A stretch of DNA of 64,000 nt. Source: Bradyrhizobium sp. CB1015 (GTDB lineage: Bacteria; Pseudomonadota; Alphaproteobacteria; Rhizobiales; Xanthobacteraceae). The stretch is taken from contig NZ_CP104174.1 in NCBI RefSeq assembly GCF_025200925.1, positions 682,001 through 746,000 on the forward strand. The letters run 5' to 3'. A model generated the notes under the pieces. It did no database searches and was not told the DNA's origin. It saw nothing but the letters and a program-made list of their open reading frames with translations. Below are positions 37,101 through 46,754 of the stretch, piece by piece. A program made the position numbers and the translations under genes. Positions within the stretch are counted from its first letter, which is position 1. The number at the start of each line of letters is the position of its first letter.

Positions 37101-37208
37101 GTCATCTCCATCGCGCTCAGCCCCGCCAGACAAATATGGCGTTAACGTTGCGCAGGCAATGCAATATTCCGGGCGCAGCGGCGCCCTCGCGCATGTTACA
37201 TTGCCGTC

Positions 37209-37955
37209 ATGAGCATCGACGTCGTCGACCTCCGCGAGTTCTATTCCCGCCGCCTCGGCATCGTGGCGCGGCAAATGATCAATCGCGGCATCAGAGAGCG
37301 CTGGCCCAACGCCGAGGGCCAGCGCGTGCTCGGCATCGGCTATCCCACACCCTATCTGGGGTTGTTCCGCGAGGACGCCGAACGCTGCCTCGCCTTCATG
37401 CCGGCGGCCCAGGGTGTCCTGAAATGGCCGACGGGACGGCCCGCGCTGGCCTCGCTGGTGGACGAATTCTCCCTGCCGCTTCCCGAGGCTGCGGTGGACC
37501 GCATTCTCCTGGTGCACGCGGTGGAGATGTCGGACGATCCGGCCGCGCTGCTGCGCGAGGTGTGGCGCGTGCTGTCGCCGTCCGGGCGCGTCATCGCGGT
37601 GATTCCGAACCGGCGCGGGGTCTGGACCCGCACCGACAGCACGCCGTTCGGTCACGGCCGGCCCTATTCGCGCTCGCAGATCACCGAGCTGTTCCGCCAG
37701 ACCTGGTTCACGCCGACCGCCTGGGGCGAGGCGCTGTTCATGCCGCCCTATGCCGGCGGCTGGGTGTTGAAATCGGCGCAGATGTGGGAGCGTGCCGGCG
37801 CCGCGCTGTCGCTGCCCTTTGCCGGCGTCCACATCGTGGAGGCGACCAAGCAGGTCTACCGCGCGATCCCCGCCAAGCGCGAGCGGGCGCGGCTGATTCC
37901 CTCGCTCGCCAAGCCCGTGCTGGTGCCGTCCTCGACGACGGTGACGCGCGGCTAG
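37209..37955 (+). CDS. Class I SAM-dependent methyltransferase-like protein
   Basis: A 248-residue protein of the Methyltransf_11-like group, beginning MSIDVVDLREFYSRRLG. VLGIGYPTPYLGLF stands at motif I, but with a weak D/E-x-G-x-G-x-G, so the cofactor loop is degenerate. DRILLVHAVEMSDDPAALLREVWRVLSPSGRVIAVIPNRRG is the well-preserved post-motif region. The C-terminus is Arg-rich and ends with a conserved PVLVPSSTTVTR. Found divergent from gloB in many rhizobia by my recollection. Substrate unknown. Confidence 0.8.
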   Translation: MSIDVVDLREFYSRRLGIVARQMINRGIRERWPNAEGQRVLGIGYPTPYLGLFREDAERCLAFMPAAQGVLKWPTGRPALASLVDEFSLPLPEAAVDRILLVHAVEMSDDPAALLREVWRVLSPSGRVIAVIPNRRGVWTRTDSTPFGHGRPYSRSQITELFRQTWFTPTAWGEALFMPPYAGGWVLKSAQMWERAGAALSLPFAGVHIVEATKQVYRAIPAKRERARLIPSLAKPVLVPSSTTVTRG

Positions 37956-38034
37956 CTTCACCTCTCCCTCCGGGAGAGGTGATCCGTGCTCTGCGGCTCT
38001 CACCGCTTCAACCAACGTACATCCTCAAAAACAA

Positions 38035-38059
38035 ATCGTCCCGGCGAGGCCGGGACGAT
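38035..38059 (-). terminator. Rho-independent terminator of the DUF4167 gene
   Basis: On the minus strand an 11 bp stem (ATCGTCCCGGC / GCCGGGACGAT) with a 3 nt loop is followed by TTGTTTTTG. It lies 22 bp downstream of the DUF4167 stop (38082) and could also serve the convergent methyltransferase gene. Confidence 0.75.
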
Positions 38060-38081
38060 CAATTCAGAAAGTCAGAAAAGC

Positions 38082-38846
38082 TTACTCGCCCGAGGCGACT
38101 TCGTCGCTGGAAGCGGCTGGAGCGGCTTCACGCTCCGGGCGCGGGCCATGCGGCCGGCGCCGCCGGCGCGGATAGCGCTCGCCGCCACCGCCACCCTCGA
38201 AGCCGCCCTGACCGCCGTTCACTTGCGGCTGTGCGCCGGTGATGAAGGAGGGCAGGCGGTCGACGCCGCCGGCATCGGCGATGACGGGCTGCGGCTGGTT
38301 GGCGGGTTGCGGCTGCGGCTGATATTCCGGCTGCGGACGGTGATCGCGTTCGCGGTGCTCGCGCGGCTGCTGGTTCTCGCGCTGATAGGGCTGCTGATTG
38401 TCGCGCGGCTGGCGATCACGCTGGTGATGATCGCGCTGGCCGTCGCGGTCGCGCATGAAGGGCTGCGACTGGGGCTGCGGGACGAAGCCGGGCTCCTGGC
38501 CGAAGGCCGAGAAATTCTCGCCGTCGTCGTCGCCGTCGTCGCTGGCAATGGGCTCATCGCCGCGCGGCTGCTGGTTTTGACGGAACTGCTCCTGAGCCGC
38601 CGCGATCAGGCGGAAATAATGCTCGGCATGCTGGTAGTAGTTCTCCGCTGCCACGGGATCGCCGGAGGAGCGCGCGTCGCGCGCAAGCTGGAGATACTTT
38701 TCGGCGATGTGCGAAGCGGTGCCGCGAATCTTGATGTCGGGTCCGTTGGACTCGTAGACCCGGGTCATCGGGTTCTGGCCGCGCCGGTTGTTGTTGTTAT
38801 TGTTGTTGCGGTTGCGCATCCGCTGCTTGTTTTGACCGTTTCTCAT
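38082..38846 (-). CDS. DUF4167 protein, low-complexity RNA-binding-like
   Basis: A 254-residue protein that begins MRNGQNKQRMRNRNNN with an Asn run, then the conserved DUF4167 core NPMTRVYESNGPDIKIRGTASHIAEKYLQLARDA...AENYYQHAEHYFRLI. The remaining two-thirds is low-complexity, rich in Gln, Pro, Arg and Asp (QPRDNQQPYQREN), with a basic PRRRRRPHGPRPE near the end. The composition suggests RNA binding or phase separation. DUF4167 genes lie near prmC-prfA in alphaproteobacteria, as here. Function unknown. Confidence 0.88.
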   Translation of the reverse strand: MRNGQNKQRMRNRNNNNNNNRRGQNPMTRVYESNGPDIKIRGTASHIAEKYLQLARDARSSGDPVAAENYYQHAEHYFRLIAAAQEQFRQNQQPRGDEPIASDDGDDDGENFSAFGQEPGFVPQPQSQPFMRDRDGQRDHHQRDRQPRDNQQPYQRENQQPREHRERDHRPQPEYQPQPQPANQPQPVIADAGGVDRLPSFITGAQPQVNGGQGGFEGGGGGERYPRRRRRPHGPRPEREAAPAASSDEVASGE

Positions 38847-39324
38847 GTCCTGCCTTTAATTCCAGCCCTAAAGGTTGCACGCATTACTGATTGCTAGGAG
38901 TGACCTGGTGACAGCGGCTCACATCTCTCGCGCGCACCGCACGCAAGAGCGGTCCAACCCTGCCGATGTTCGTCGACCCCGATGTTCGTCGACCGTCGCG
39001 TTCAACAAAGACGCGTTCCCCACCCGCCAGCATTCATCGCCAGCGAACCCATTCATTCCGCCTGCCGAAACAAGCCCAGCTTTCTTGCGTAAGTCTTCAG
39101 GCGCAATATCAGGCTTTCGTTCACGTTGCGGTCGGAGAGCAGCGCAGCTCCACTGGCCATCGCGCTCAACAGGACCTGCGGCTTGGAACCTTTAAATCAG
39201 TAAAGCTCTCGCCCGAGAGCCCGGCTTTCACCCGTAGGTCTACGGGGCCGGCACCGATGTGTTGACCGGAACGTAGTCGTTCCCACGGGATATTCCAAGA
39301 GCTTTTTGCAGGCCAATCCGGCTT
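38847..39324. other. 478 bp intergenic region between prmC and DUF4167 gene
   Basis: No gene supported. It holds the promoter of the DUF4167 gene and a perfect 16 bp tandem duplication, CCGATGTTCGTCGACC at 38963-38978 and 38979-38994. Near 39197-39235 a CTCTCGCCCGAGAG hairpin is followed by CCCGTAGGTCTACGGG, both perfect inverted repeats that could terminate prmC transcripts. Confidence 0.5.
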
Positions 39325-40206
39325 TTATGGGGGCATTTTTCGGGCCGAAACGGCCCTCGGAATGCCCGCCAGGTCGGCCTTGGGTGGCCTGTCCAATGAT
39401 AACGCGACGGCCCTCATCAAGGTTTCAATATTTTGGGCCTGACCCTGTCCGGCCTCGACGACCAGGGCGCCGCCGGGGGTGAGGCGCTCGTTCGCCTGCG
39501 GGATCAGGGCCCGATAGGCGTCATATCCGTCGTTGCCGCCGTCGAGCGCCAAATGCGGGTCGTGCTCGCGCACCTCGATGCTCAATCTCGGAATTTCAGC
39601 CGAGGGAATATAGGGCGGGTTCGAGACGATGAGGTCGAACGGGCCACGGAGCGCCGCGGCGTAGGAGCAGGCGACGAAGGCGGCGCGGTCGGCGAGGCCG
39701 AGCGCGGTGGCGTTGCCCCTGGCGGTTCTGAGCGCGTTCTGGCTGAGATCGGTGCCGACGCCGAACGCATCCGGGATTTCGTGCAGCAGCGCGAGCAGGA
39801 TCGCGCCCGAGCCGGTGCCGATGTCGGCGATGCGCGGCGGGTGAGAGGCCCGCCGCTCGCGAAGAATTTCGAGCGCAAGCTCGACCACGGTCTCGGTATC
39901 GGGGCGCGGTACCAGGGTTGCTTCGGACAGACGGAACGGCAGGCCCCAGAATTCGCGCGTCCCGAGAATGCGTGCCACCGGCTCGCCGGCGATGCGGCGC
40001 TGTGCATGTTGCGCGAGCCGCGATGCTTCGGCCGCGGTGAGGGGACGGGCCGCCTGTGCAATCAGGCCGGTGAGGTCGAGGCCGAGTGCCGCACTGATCA
40101 GGAGGCGTGCGTCGAGCTCGGCTTCGTCGAGCCCTGCCGATCTCAGTTGCGCAGCCAGCGCGCGCCGCGCGCTCTCGATGGATTGCCCGGTGAAGAGGTT
40201 GCTCAC
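39325..40206 (-). CDS. prmC: Release factor glutamine methyltransferase
   Basis: A 293-residue protein with the N-terminal PrmC helical domain and a methyltransferase domain: ADIGTGSGAILLALL (motif I, 127-141), SNPPYIPSAEI (NPPY at 196-199, the Gln-binding signature) and HDPHLALDGGNDGYDAYR after it. It methylates the Gln of the GGQ motif in release factors. Start GTG 40206 is 4 bp after the stop of prfA, whose product is its substrate, so the pair is co-translated. Confidence 0.95.
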   Translation of the reverse strand: MSNLFTGQSIESARRALAAQLRSAGLDEAELDARLLISAALGLDLTGLIAQAARPLTAAEASRLAQHAQRRIAGEPVARILGTREFWGLPFRLSEATLVPRPDTETVVELALEILRERRASHPPRIADIGTGSGAILLALLHEIPDAFGVGTDLSQNALRTARGNATALGLADRAAFVACSYAAALRGPFDLIVSNPPYIPSAEIPRLSIEVREHDPHLALDGGNDGYDAYRALIPQANERLTPGGALVVEAGQGQAQNIETLMRAVALSLDRPPKADLAGIPRAVSARKMPP

Positions 40207-40209
40207 GCC

Positions 40210-41295
40210 TCAGGCCGCCGCGCCTTGCGCAGCGAGCTGTGCGGCCTGGTGCTCCGTCGTCAGTGCGTCGATCAATTCGCCGAGCGCTTCACCCGCGATC
40301 ACCTGGGGCAGCTTGTAGAGCGTGAGGTTGATGCGATGATCGGTGACACGCCCTTGCGGAAAATTGTAGGTGCGGATGCGCTCGGAGCGGTCGCCGGAGC
40401 CGACCTTCTCCTTGCGCTCGGCCGAGCGCGCCGCCTCGACGCGTTGCCGCTCGGCGTCATAGATGCGCGAGCGCAGGATGTTCATGGCAGAGGCGCGATT
40501 CTTGTGCTGCGAGCGGCTGTCCTGCATCATCACCACGATGCCGGTCGGGATGTGGGTGATCCGGATCGCCGATTCGGTCTTGTTGACGTGCTGGCCACCG
40601 GCGCCCCCTGCGCGCATGGTCTCGATGCGCAGGTCGTCGTTCTTGATGTCGACGTCGACGTCCTCGACCTCGGGCAGCACGGCGACCGTCGCCGCCGAGG
40701 TGTGGATGCGTCCCTGCGTCTCGGTGTCGGGCACGCGCTGCACGCGGTGCACGCCGGATTCGAATTTCAGCTTGGAGAACGCACCGCGCCCCTGGATCTC
40801 GGCGATGATTTCCTTGTAGCCGCCGACGGTGCCTTCGCTGGCCGAGATCACCTCGACCTTCCAGCCCTGCAAGCTGGCGAAGCGCTCGTACATCCGGAAC
40901 AGGTCGCCGGCGAACAGCGAGGCTTCGTCGCCGCCGGTGCCGGCGCGGATTTCCAGCATGACGTTGCGATCGTCCATCGCGTCCTTGGGCAAGAGCGCGA
41001 CGCGGATCTTCTGGACCAGTTCCTCGATTTTCGGCGCGAGCTCGTCGCGCTCGGCTTCCGCCATGCCGCGCATTTCGGCGTCGGTCGTGGGATCGGCGAT
41101 CAGCGCCTCGGTGTCGGCGAGCTCCTTGACCGCTGAGCGATAGGCCTTCACCGCTTCGATCAGTGGCGTGAGCTCGGCGAGCTCGCGCGTGATCTGCACG
41201 TAGCGCTCGGAGGCGAGCTGTCCGAGCGATTCGGCCTCGAGCGAGGCGTGATGCGCGAGCAGGACGTCCAGTTTGGCTTCGGGGAGTGACGACAT
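40210..41295 (-). CDS. prfA: Peptide chain release factor 1
   Basis: A 361-residue class I release factor. The peptidyl-hydrolysis motif GGQ is at 233-235 ([18 protein letters not shown]), and the stop-codon reading loop has P-D-T at 189-191 ([14 protein letters not shown]), the P-x-T form of RF1 that reads UAA and UAG, as opposed to SPF of RF2. The [18 protein letters not shown] block is typical. It precedes prmC and follows ptsP by 59 bp. Confidence 0.97.
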   Translation of the reverse strand: MSSLPEAKLDVLLAHHASLEAESLGQLASERYVQITRELAELTPLIEAVKAYRSAVKELADTEALIADPTTDAEMRGMAEAERDELAPKIEELVQKIRVALLPKDAMDDRNVMLEIRAGTGGDEASLFAGDLFRMYERFASLQGWKVEVISASEGTVGGYKEIIAEIQGRGAFSKLKFESGVHRVQRVPDTETQGRIHTSAATVAVLPEVEDVDVDIKNDDLRIETMRAGGAGGQHVNKTESAIRITHIPTGIVVMMQDSRSQHKNRASAMNILRSRIYDAERQRVEAARSAERKEKVGSGDRSERIRTYNFPQGRVTDHRINLTLYKLPQVIAGEALGELIDALTTEHQAAQLAAQGAAA

Positions 41296-41354
41296 CGGTT
41301 CAGTCTCAAAGGGCGGAAGGAGGCGAGGGCGGCGGCAAAGCGGGCGACAGGCCG

Positions 41355-43622
41355 CTACAACGCAAGGCCCTCGGCCTCGGCAAATTCCGTCAGCTTCTGC
41401 CGGATCGAGACGCTGCCCGCTGGTGCATCCAGCAGAGGGCCCAGCATCGCTTCGGCCTTCTTGGCGTCGAGGTCGAGCACCATCGCCTTGACAGGGCCGA
41501 GCGCGGTAGCCGAGAGCGAGAGCGAGCGGTAGCCCAGTGCGATCAGCGCCAGCGCGCCGATCGGCTTCGAGGCCATCTCGCCGCAGAGCGAGAGCGATTT
41601 CTGCGCCGCGTGTGCCTTGCGTGCGATGTCGCGCAGCGCGCGCAGGATCGGCGCCGACAGGGTGTCGAAGCGCTCGGAGACCTTGGCGTTGCCGCGGTCG
41701 ACCGCGAACAGGAACTGGAACAGGTCGTTGGAGCCGACCGAGATGAAATCGACCTTCTTCAGCAGCTCGTCGAGCTGGTAGAGCAGGGCCGGCACCTCGA
41801 CCATGGTGCCGATGTCGATTCGTTCAGGCAGCGTGTGGCCGTGCTGGCGCAGATAGGTCAGCTCGCGCTCGACCAGTGCCTTGGCCGAGTCGAATTCGGC
41901 GACCTCCGAGATCATCGGGAACATGATGCGCAGCGCGCGGCCGCCGCCGGCGCGCAGCAGCGCGCGGATCTGGCCGCGCAACAGGCCGGGACGGTCGAGC
42001 CCGAGCCGGATCGCGCGCCAGCCGAGTGCGGGATTTTCCTCGATCACCGCTTCCATATAGGGCAGCGCCTTGTCGCCGCCGATATCGAGCGTGCGGAACG
42101 TGACGGGCTTGCTGCCGGCGGCATCGAGCACGGTGCGATAGAGCGCGAGCTGGTCGCTGGTGCGCGGCAGGCTCTGACCGACCATGAATTGCAGCTCGGT
42201 GCGGAACAGGCCGATGCCGGCGCTGCCGGTGTCCTCGATATGCGGCAGGTCGATCGCAAGACCTGCGTTGATCATCAGCTCGACCTTCTGGCCGTCCCTG
42301 GTGACGCAGGGCCGGTCGCGCAGCGCCAGATACTGCGCCTGGCGGCGTGCCCGGAAACGCACGCGCTCGGCGAAGGCGGCCTCGATCTCCTGCGAGGGCC
42401 GCACATAGATCGAGCCCGAGGTGCCGTCGACGATGATGGCATCGCCGGGATCGGCGATGCCGGGCGCATTCGGCACCTCGCCGACCGCAGGGATGCCCAG
42501 CGCCCGCGCCACGATCGAGACGTGCGAATTGGTGGTGCCTTCCTCCAGCACGATGCCGCGCAGGCGCTTGCGGTCGTAGTCGAGCAGCGCCGCCGGACCC
42601 ATCGCGCGGGCGATGACGATCGCGTTGTCGGGCAATTGTTCGCGCGAGGGTGCGTGATCCTGGCCGACCAGCTGCCGCATCAGGCGGTAGCCCAGGTCTT
42701 CCAGATCGTGCAGCCGGTCGCGCAAATACGGGTCGGTCGAGCGCAGCATGCGCGCGCGGGTGTCGGACTGCACGCGCTCGACCGCGGCTTCCGCGGTCAG
42801 GCCGGTGGCGACCGCCTCGTGCAGCTTGTGCGACCAGCCCTGGTCGTTGGCGAACATGCGGTAGGCTTCCAGCACATCGCGATGCTCGCCGCCTTCGGCG
42901 ACGTCGCCGCGCTCCAGCATGCGGTCGAGATCGGCACGCAGCTTGGCGAGCGCGGTATCGAGCCGCTTGATTTCCTTCGGCAGGTCCTCGGCGATGTAGT
43001 CCTTGATGACGACGCGCGGCTCGTGCAGCACGACATGGCCGAGCGCGATGCCCTCCGACAGGATGGCGCCGACTTTCTGCGCCGAATGGCGCGCCGCCGG
43101 TTCCTGGCCCGGCTGGGCCAGCGCGGACAATTCACCCGAGGCGATCAGCTCGGCCAGCACCATCGCGGTGGTCTGGAGCGCCTCGAGCTCCTCCTCGACA
43201 TAATTGCGCTTGGCGCGGTTCTGCACCACCAGCACGCCGAGCGTGTTGCCGGCGCGCAGGATCGGCACGCCGAGGAAGGAGTGGTAGATTTCTTCGCCGG
43301 TCTCGGGCCGGAACGAGAAGGCCGGGTGGCTCTGCGCATCGCTCAAATTGAGCGGCGTCGCCTCGCTGGCGACGAGGCCGACCAGGCCCTCATGGGCGCT
43401 GAGCACGGTGTGGTGCACCGCCTCGCGGTTGAGACCTTCGGTGGCGTAGAGCTCGAGCGTGTTGTCGATGCGCAGCACGTAGACCGAGCACACCTCGGCC
43501 ACCATGTTGGCGGCGATCAGCACCACGATCTTGTCCAGCCGCTCCTGGGCTGAGACCTGCTCCGCCATGGTCTCGCGGAGCCGTCTCAACAAGACGCGGG
43601 GACCTCCCGACGCGCTCCGCAT
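41355..43622 (-). CDS. ptsP: Phosphoenolpyruvate-protein phosphotransferase, nitrogen PTS enzyme I (EI-Ntr)
   Basis: A 755-residue protein: an N-terminal GAF domain (about 20-165; [40 protein letters not shown]) followed by the enzyme I body with phospho-His H367 ([20 protein letters not shown]), the PEP-binding barrel ([36 protein letters not shown]) and the catalytic Cys in LCGEMASKP. It phosphorylates NPr with PEP and starts the nitrogen phosphotransferase relay that links nitrogen and carbon status; the GAF domain senses amino acids. ATG 43622 is the longest start; [15 protein letters not shown] a little downstream is an alternative. Confidence 0.95.
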   Translation of the reverse strand: MRSASGGPRVLLRRLRETMAEQVSAQERLDKIVVLIAANMVAEVCSVYVLRIDNTLELYATEGLNREAVHHTVLSAHEGLVGLVASEATPLNLSDAQSHPAFSFRPETGEEIYHSFLGVPILRAGNTLGVLVVQNRAKRNYVEEELEALQTTAMVLAELIASGELSALAQPGQEPAARHSAQKVGAILSEGIALGHVVLHEPRVVIKDYIAEDLPKEIKRLDTALAKLRADLDRMLERGDVAEGGEHRDVLEAYRMFANDQGWSHKLHEAVATGLTAEAAVERVQSDTRARMLRSTDPYLRDRLHDLEDLGYRLMRQLVGQDHAPSREQLPDNAIVIARAMGPAALLDYDRKRLRGIVLEEGTTNSHVSIVARALGIPAVGEVPNAPGIADPGDAIIVDGTSGSIYVRPSQEIEAAFAERVRFRARRQAQYLALRDRPCVTRDGQKVELMINAGLAIDLPHIEDTGSAGIGLFRTELQFMVGQSLPRTSDQLALYRTVLDAAGSKPVTFRTLDIGGDKALPYMEAVIEENPALGWRAIRLGLDRPGLLRGQIRALLRAGGGRALRIMFPMISEVAEFDSAKALVERELTYLRQHGHTLPERIDIGTMVEVPALLYQLDELLKKVDFISVGSNDLFQFLFAVDRGNAKVSERFDTLSAPILRALRDIARKAHAAQKSLSLCGEMASKPIGALALIALGYRSLSLSATALGPVKAMVLDLDAKKAEAMLGPLLDAPAGSVSIRQKLTEFAEAEGLAL

Positions 43623-43993
43623 GAACCGTCAATCTCCTCCGTCGGCCGGGCCCGGCGGTATCGGCCGGCGGCTGGACCAAAATTCCAGAAAAACAATCAA
43701 ATTGCTTGTCCGGCGCAGGCACAAGCCCAAAATCCACGGGAGATTTAGCGCTCGTACCGAATCAGCGCCGCCTGAACTGGGACACAGTCTGCGGCAGCCC
43801 ACCCTGTCCGCCGTATAGCGAATTGAGGCTTGTTTTGCCAAGCAAAACGCCTGCCAAACGCGAAGGTGTGTATACCTTCGCGTTTGCTGCGACCGCTAAG
43901 AGAAAATTAGCCCAGGCATGGTCCGGAAAAGTGCGAAGCGGTTCCGGAAAGACCATGCTCAACCGCCAATCTGAAGCGCGACGAGGGTCCGCT
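43623..43993. promoter_or_regulatory. Intergenic region with hairpins between lysC and ptsP
   Basis: 371 bp with no gene. Three palindromes follow each other downstream of lysC: GTTTTGC-CAA-GCAAAAC (43832-43848), AAACGCGAAGGT / ACCTTCGCGTTT (43856-43885) and a larger one at 43916-43958 reading GCATGGTCCGGAAAAG ... TTCCGGAAAGACCATGC. The second lies where a lysC terminator would be expected. The remainder carries the ptsP promoter; I cannot place its elements. Confidence 0.55.
43916..43958. repeat. CATGGTCCGGAAAA palindromic repeat
   Basis: GCATGGTCCGGAAAAG at one end and TTCCGGAAAGACCATGC at the other form a near-perfect inverted repeat around GTGCGAAGCGG. I recall this short palindrome from intergenic regions of many Rhizobiales. 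It is a single copy in this window, between the lysC stop and the hairpins. Confidence 0.65.
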
Positions 43994-45250
43994 TTAAGCT
44001 TGGTCGAGACCGTAGAGCGTGTGCAAGGTGCGCACCGCAAGCTCGGTATAGGCGGTATCGATCAAGACCGAGAATTTGATCTCGGAGGTTGTAATGGCCC
44101 GGATGTTGATGTTCCGTCGGGCGAGCGCGGAGAATGCCTGGGCGGCGACGCCGGCATGGCTGCGCATGCCGCTGCCGATCACCGAGATCTTGGCGACGTC
44201 GGTGGCGGTATCGAGCCGCGCATAGCCGATCTTGGCCTTGGCGGCGGTAATCGTATCCTTGGCGCGGGTGAAGTCCGCGGCCGGCACGGTGAAGGTGAGG
44301 TCGGTGGTCTTGCCGTCCTCGGAAACATTCTGCACGATCATGTCGACATTGATGTTGGCATCAGCCAGCGGGCCGAAGATCGAGGCCGCAACGCCGGGCT
44401 TGTCCTCGATCTGGCGCACCGAGATCTGAGCCTCGTCCTTGGAGAAGGCGATACCGGTGACGACGTGGCTTTCCATGATCTCCTCCTCGCTGCAGATCAG
44501 CGTGCCGGGCGGCTGGTTGGCATGCGGGTCGATATCCTCGGGCTTGTCGAAGCTCGAGCGGACGAAGATCGGCATGTTGTGGACCATGCCGAGTTCCACC
44601 GAGCGGACCTGGAGCACTTTGGCGCCCTGCGAGGCCAGTTCCAGCATGTCCTCGAACGCGATCTTGTCGAGCCTCTTGGCCTTCGGCACGATTCGCGGGT
44701 CGGTGGTGTAGACGCCGTCGACGTCGGTGTAGATGTCGCAGCGGTCGGCCTTGACGGCGGCGGCGATCGCCACGGCCGAGGTGTCGGAGCCGCCGCGGCC
44801 GAGCGTGGTGATGCGATGGGTCTCGGGGTTGATGCCCTGGAAGCCGGCGATGACCGCGACCTCCTTGCGTTCCTTGAAGCGCTTGATGATCTCGGCGCCG
44901 TCGATGTCCTCGATCCGGGCCGAGGCATGGGCGTCGCTGGTCTTGATCGGGATTTGCCAGCCCTGCCAGGAGCGGGCCTGGATGCCCATGCCCTGCAGCA
45001 CGATGGCAAGAAGGCCGGATGTCACCTGTTCGCCCGAGGCGACCACGGCGTCATATTCGCGCGCGTCGTGCATCGGCGAGGCCTCGGTGCACCAGGCCAC
45101 CAGCTCGTTGGTCTTGCCGGCCATCGCCGAGACGACCACGGCCACTTCGTGACCGGCATCGACCTCACGCTTCACATGGCGTGCGACGTTGCGGATCCGT
45201 TCGATGGTGGCGACGGACGTGCCGCCGAATTTCATCACGAGGCGGCTCAT
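43994..45250 (-). CDS. lysC: Aspartate kinase
   Basis: A 418-residue aspartokinase that phosphorylates aspartate to start Lys, Met, Thr and DAP synthesis. The nucleotide motif KFGGTSV (7-13), FQGINPETHRITTLGRGGSDTSAVA and the C-terminal pair of ACT domains (AQISVRQIEDKPGVAASIFGPLAD and ISVIGSGMRSHAGVAAQAFSALA) give feedback control by amino acids. There is no leader suggesting an attenuator. ATG 45250 matches family starts (MSRLVMKFGG). Confidence 0.97.
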   Translation of the reverse strand: MSRLVMKFGGTSVATIERIRNVARHVKREVDAGHEVAVVVSAMAGKTNELVAWCTEASPMHDAREYDAVVASGEQVTSGLLAIVLQGMGIQARSWQGWQIPIKTSDAHASARIEDIDGAEIIKRFKERKEVAVIAGFQGINPETHRITTLGRGGSDTSAVAIAAAVKADRCDIYTDVDGVYTTDPRIVPKAKRLDKIAFEDMLELASQGAKVLQVRSVELGMVHNMPIFVRSSFDKPEDIDPHANQPPGTLICSEEEIMESHVVTGIAFSKDEAQISVRQIEDKPGVAASIFGPLADANINVDMIVQNVSEDGKTTDLTFTVPAADFTRAKDTITAAKAKIGYARLDTATDVAKISVIGSGMRSHAGVAAQAFSALARRNINIRAITTSEIKFSVLIDTAYTELAVRTLHTLYGLDQA

Positions 45251-45401
45251 GACGACGCGTGCATTCCCTCATAAGGATCAGTATGGTGACCCGCACTGGA
45301 CGGGTGCCTGGCGGACACCGACCGCGCGTATACAGAGCGGCGGGGCCGGGGGCAAGCGGGTTCCTGCGGGGGCCGGGCGGGGGTAGTGGGTTAACCGAGG
45401 C

Positions 45402-45869
45402 ATGGCGCGTTACATCGACGAGATCCTGCAGCCCGGCGAGCGGGTGCTGTATTCGACCAATGCGCACTGGATCTTCTATTTTCCGGCCATCGTGGCCTGG
45501 ATCGTGGCGCTGGCCCTGCTCATCCTGTCGCGGCAGGCGACCGTCGACTGGCTCGTTCTGCTTTGTCTCGGCGCCGCAGCTCTCGCGGCGCTGGCGGCCC
45601 TGTATTGGAGCGTGAAGGGCTGGTTCCATCGCTTCACCACCGAGACCGACGTCACCAACCTCAGGGTCGTGCACAAGACCGGCTTCATCAAGCGCCGAAC
45701 CTTCGAGATGGCGCTGGACAAGGTCGAGAGCGTCGACGTCGACCAGACCATTCTTGGACGTATTCTCAACTACGGCGACGTGACGATTCGCGGCGTCGGC
45801 GAGGGGATCGAGACGATCAAGACCATCGCCTCGCCGCTCGCCTTCCGTAGTTCGATCACCACGCGGTAG
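45402..45869 (+). CDS. Membrane PH-domain (YdbS-like, bPH2) protein
   Basis: A 155-residue protein with two membrane helices (WIFYFPAIVAWIVALALLIL and WLVLLCLGAAALAALAALYWS) followed by a bacterial PH-like domain: TTETDVTNLRVVHKTGFIKRRTFEMALDKVESVDVDQTILGRILNYGDVTIRG. This is the YdbS/YdbT bPH2 pattern. Function unknown, thought to act at the membrane in stress responses. It lies 14 bp before ubiG on the same strand and may be co-transcribed. Confidence 0.85.
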   Translation: MARYIDEILQPGERVLYSTNAHWIFYFPAIVAWIVALALLILSRQATVDWLVLLCLGAAALAALAALYWSVKGWFHRFTTETDVTNLRVVHKTGFIKRRTFEMALDKVESVDVDQTILGRILNYGDVTIRGVGEGIETIKTIASPLAFRSSITTR

Positions 45870-45883
45870 GACCGCGCCCAACC

Positions 45884-46651
45884 ATGAGCATGCAGCAAAA
45901 TACTTCCCTCATCGCCCAGCCGGGCTCGACCGTCGACGCCGCCGAGATCGCCAAATTCTCAAAACTCTCGGCGGAGTGGTGGGACCCGAAGGGCAAGATG
46001 GCGCCGCTGCACCGGATCAACCCGCTGCGGCTCGGCTATATCCGCGATGCCGCCTGCCGCAAGTTCGAGCGCAACGTGCGCAGCCTCAACTGCCTCGCCG
46101 GCCTGCGCGTGCTCGACATCGGCTGCGGGGCCGGCCTGCTCTGCGAGCCGCTGTCGCGCCTCGGAGCGCAGGTCATCGGCATCGATCCCTCCGCGAGCAA
46201 CATCGCCGCGGCGAAGCTGCATGCCGACAAGAGCCATCTGGCGATCGACTATCGTTGCACCACGGTTGAGGAGATCGACCCGCGCGAGCGCTTCGACATC
46301 GTGCTGGCGATGGAAGTGGTCGAGCACGTCACCGACGTCGGCATGTTCCTGAAGCGCTGCGCCGCGATGCTGAAGCCGAATGGCCTGATGGTGGTCTCGA
46401 CGCTGAACCGCAACTGGAAGAGTTTTGCGCTCGCCATCGTCGGCGCCGAATATGTCCTGCGCTGGCTGCCGCGCGGCACGCATGAGTGGAACAAGTTCGT
46501 CACGCCGGACGAACTGACGAAATACCTGCTCGACAGCCGTCTCGTCATCACCGAGCAGACCGGCGTCGTCTACTCGCCCTTCGCCGACAAATGGTCTCTG
46601 TCGTCCGACATGGACGTGAACTACATGGTGGTCGCGGAAGCGATGGTGTGA
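45884..46651 (+). CDS. ubiG: Ubiquinone biosynthesis O-methyltransferase
   Basis: A 255-residue methyltransferase catalysing both O-methylations in ubiquinone synthesis. FSKLSAEWWDPKGKMAPLHRINPLRLGYI is the UbiG N-terminal signature, VLDIGCGAGLLCEPLSRLGAQVIGID is motif I-II, and MEVVEHVTDVGMFLKRC plus STLNRNWKSFALAIVGAEYVLRWLPRGTHEWNKFV complete the family pattern. ATG 45884 follows the PH-domain gene by 14 bp. Confidence 0.96.
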   Translation: MSMQQNTSLIAQPGSTVDAAEIAKFSKLSAEWWDPKGKMAPLHRINPLRLGYIRDAACRKFERNVRSLNCLAGLRVLDIGCGAGLLCEPLSRLGAQVIGIDPSASNIAAAKLHADKSHLAIDYRCTTVEEIDPRERFDIVLAMEVVEHVTDVGMFLKRCAAMLKPNGLMVVSTLNRNWKSFALAIVGAEYVLRWLPRGTHEWNKFVTPDELTKYLLDSRLVITEQTGVVYSPFADKWSLSSDMDVNYMVVAEAMV

Positions 46652-46754
46652 GGCTATCGGTTGGCGCGAGCATCGCTCCTATGACGTGGGCGTGATTGAC
46701 CTGCTTGAGCGCAAGCGGCAGGTTGACTGTCATCTTCCTCGCGCCCTCCATCCC

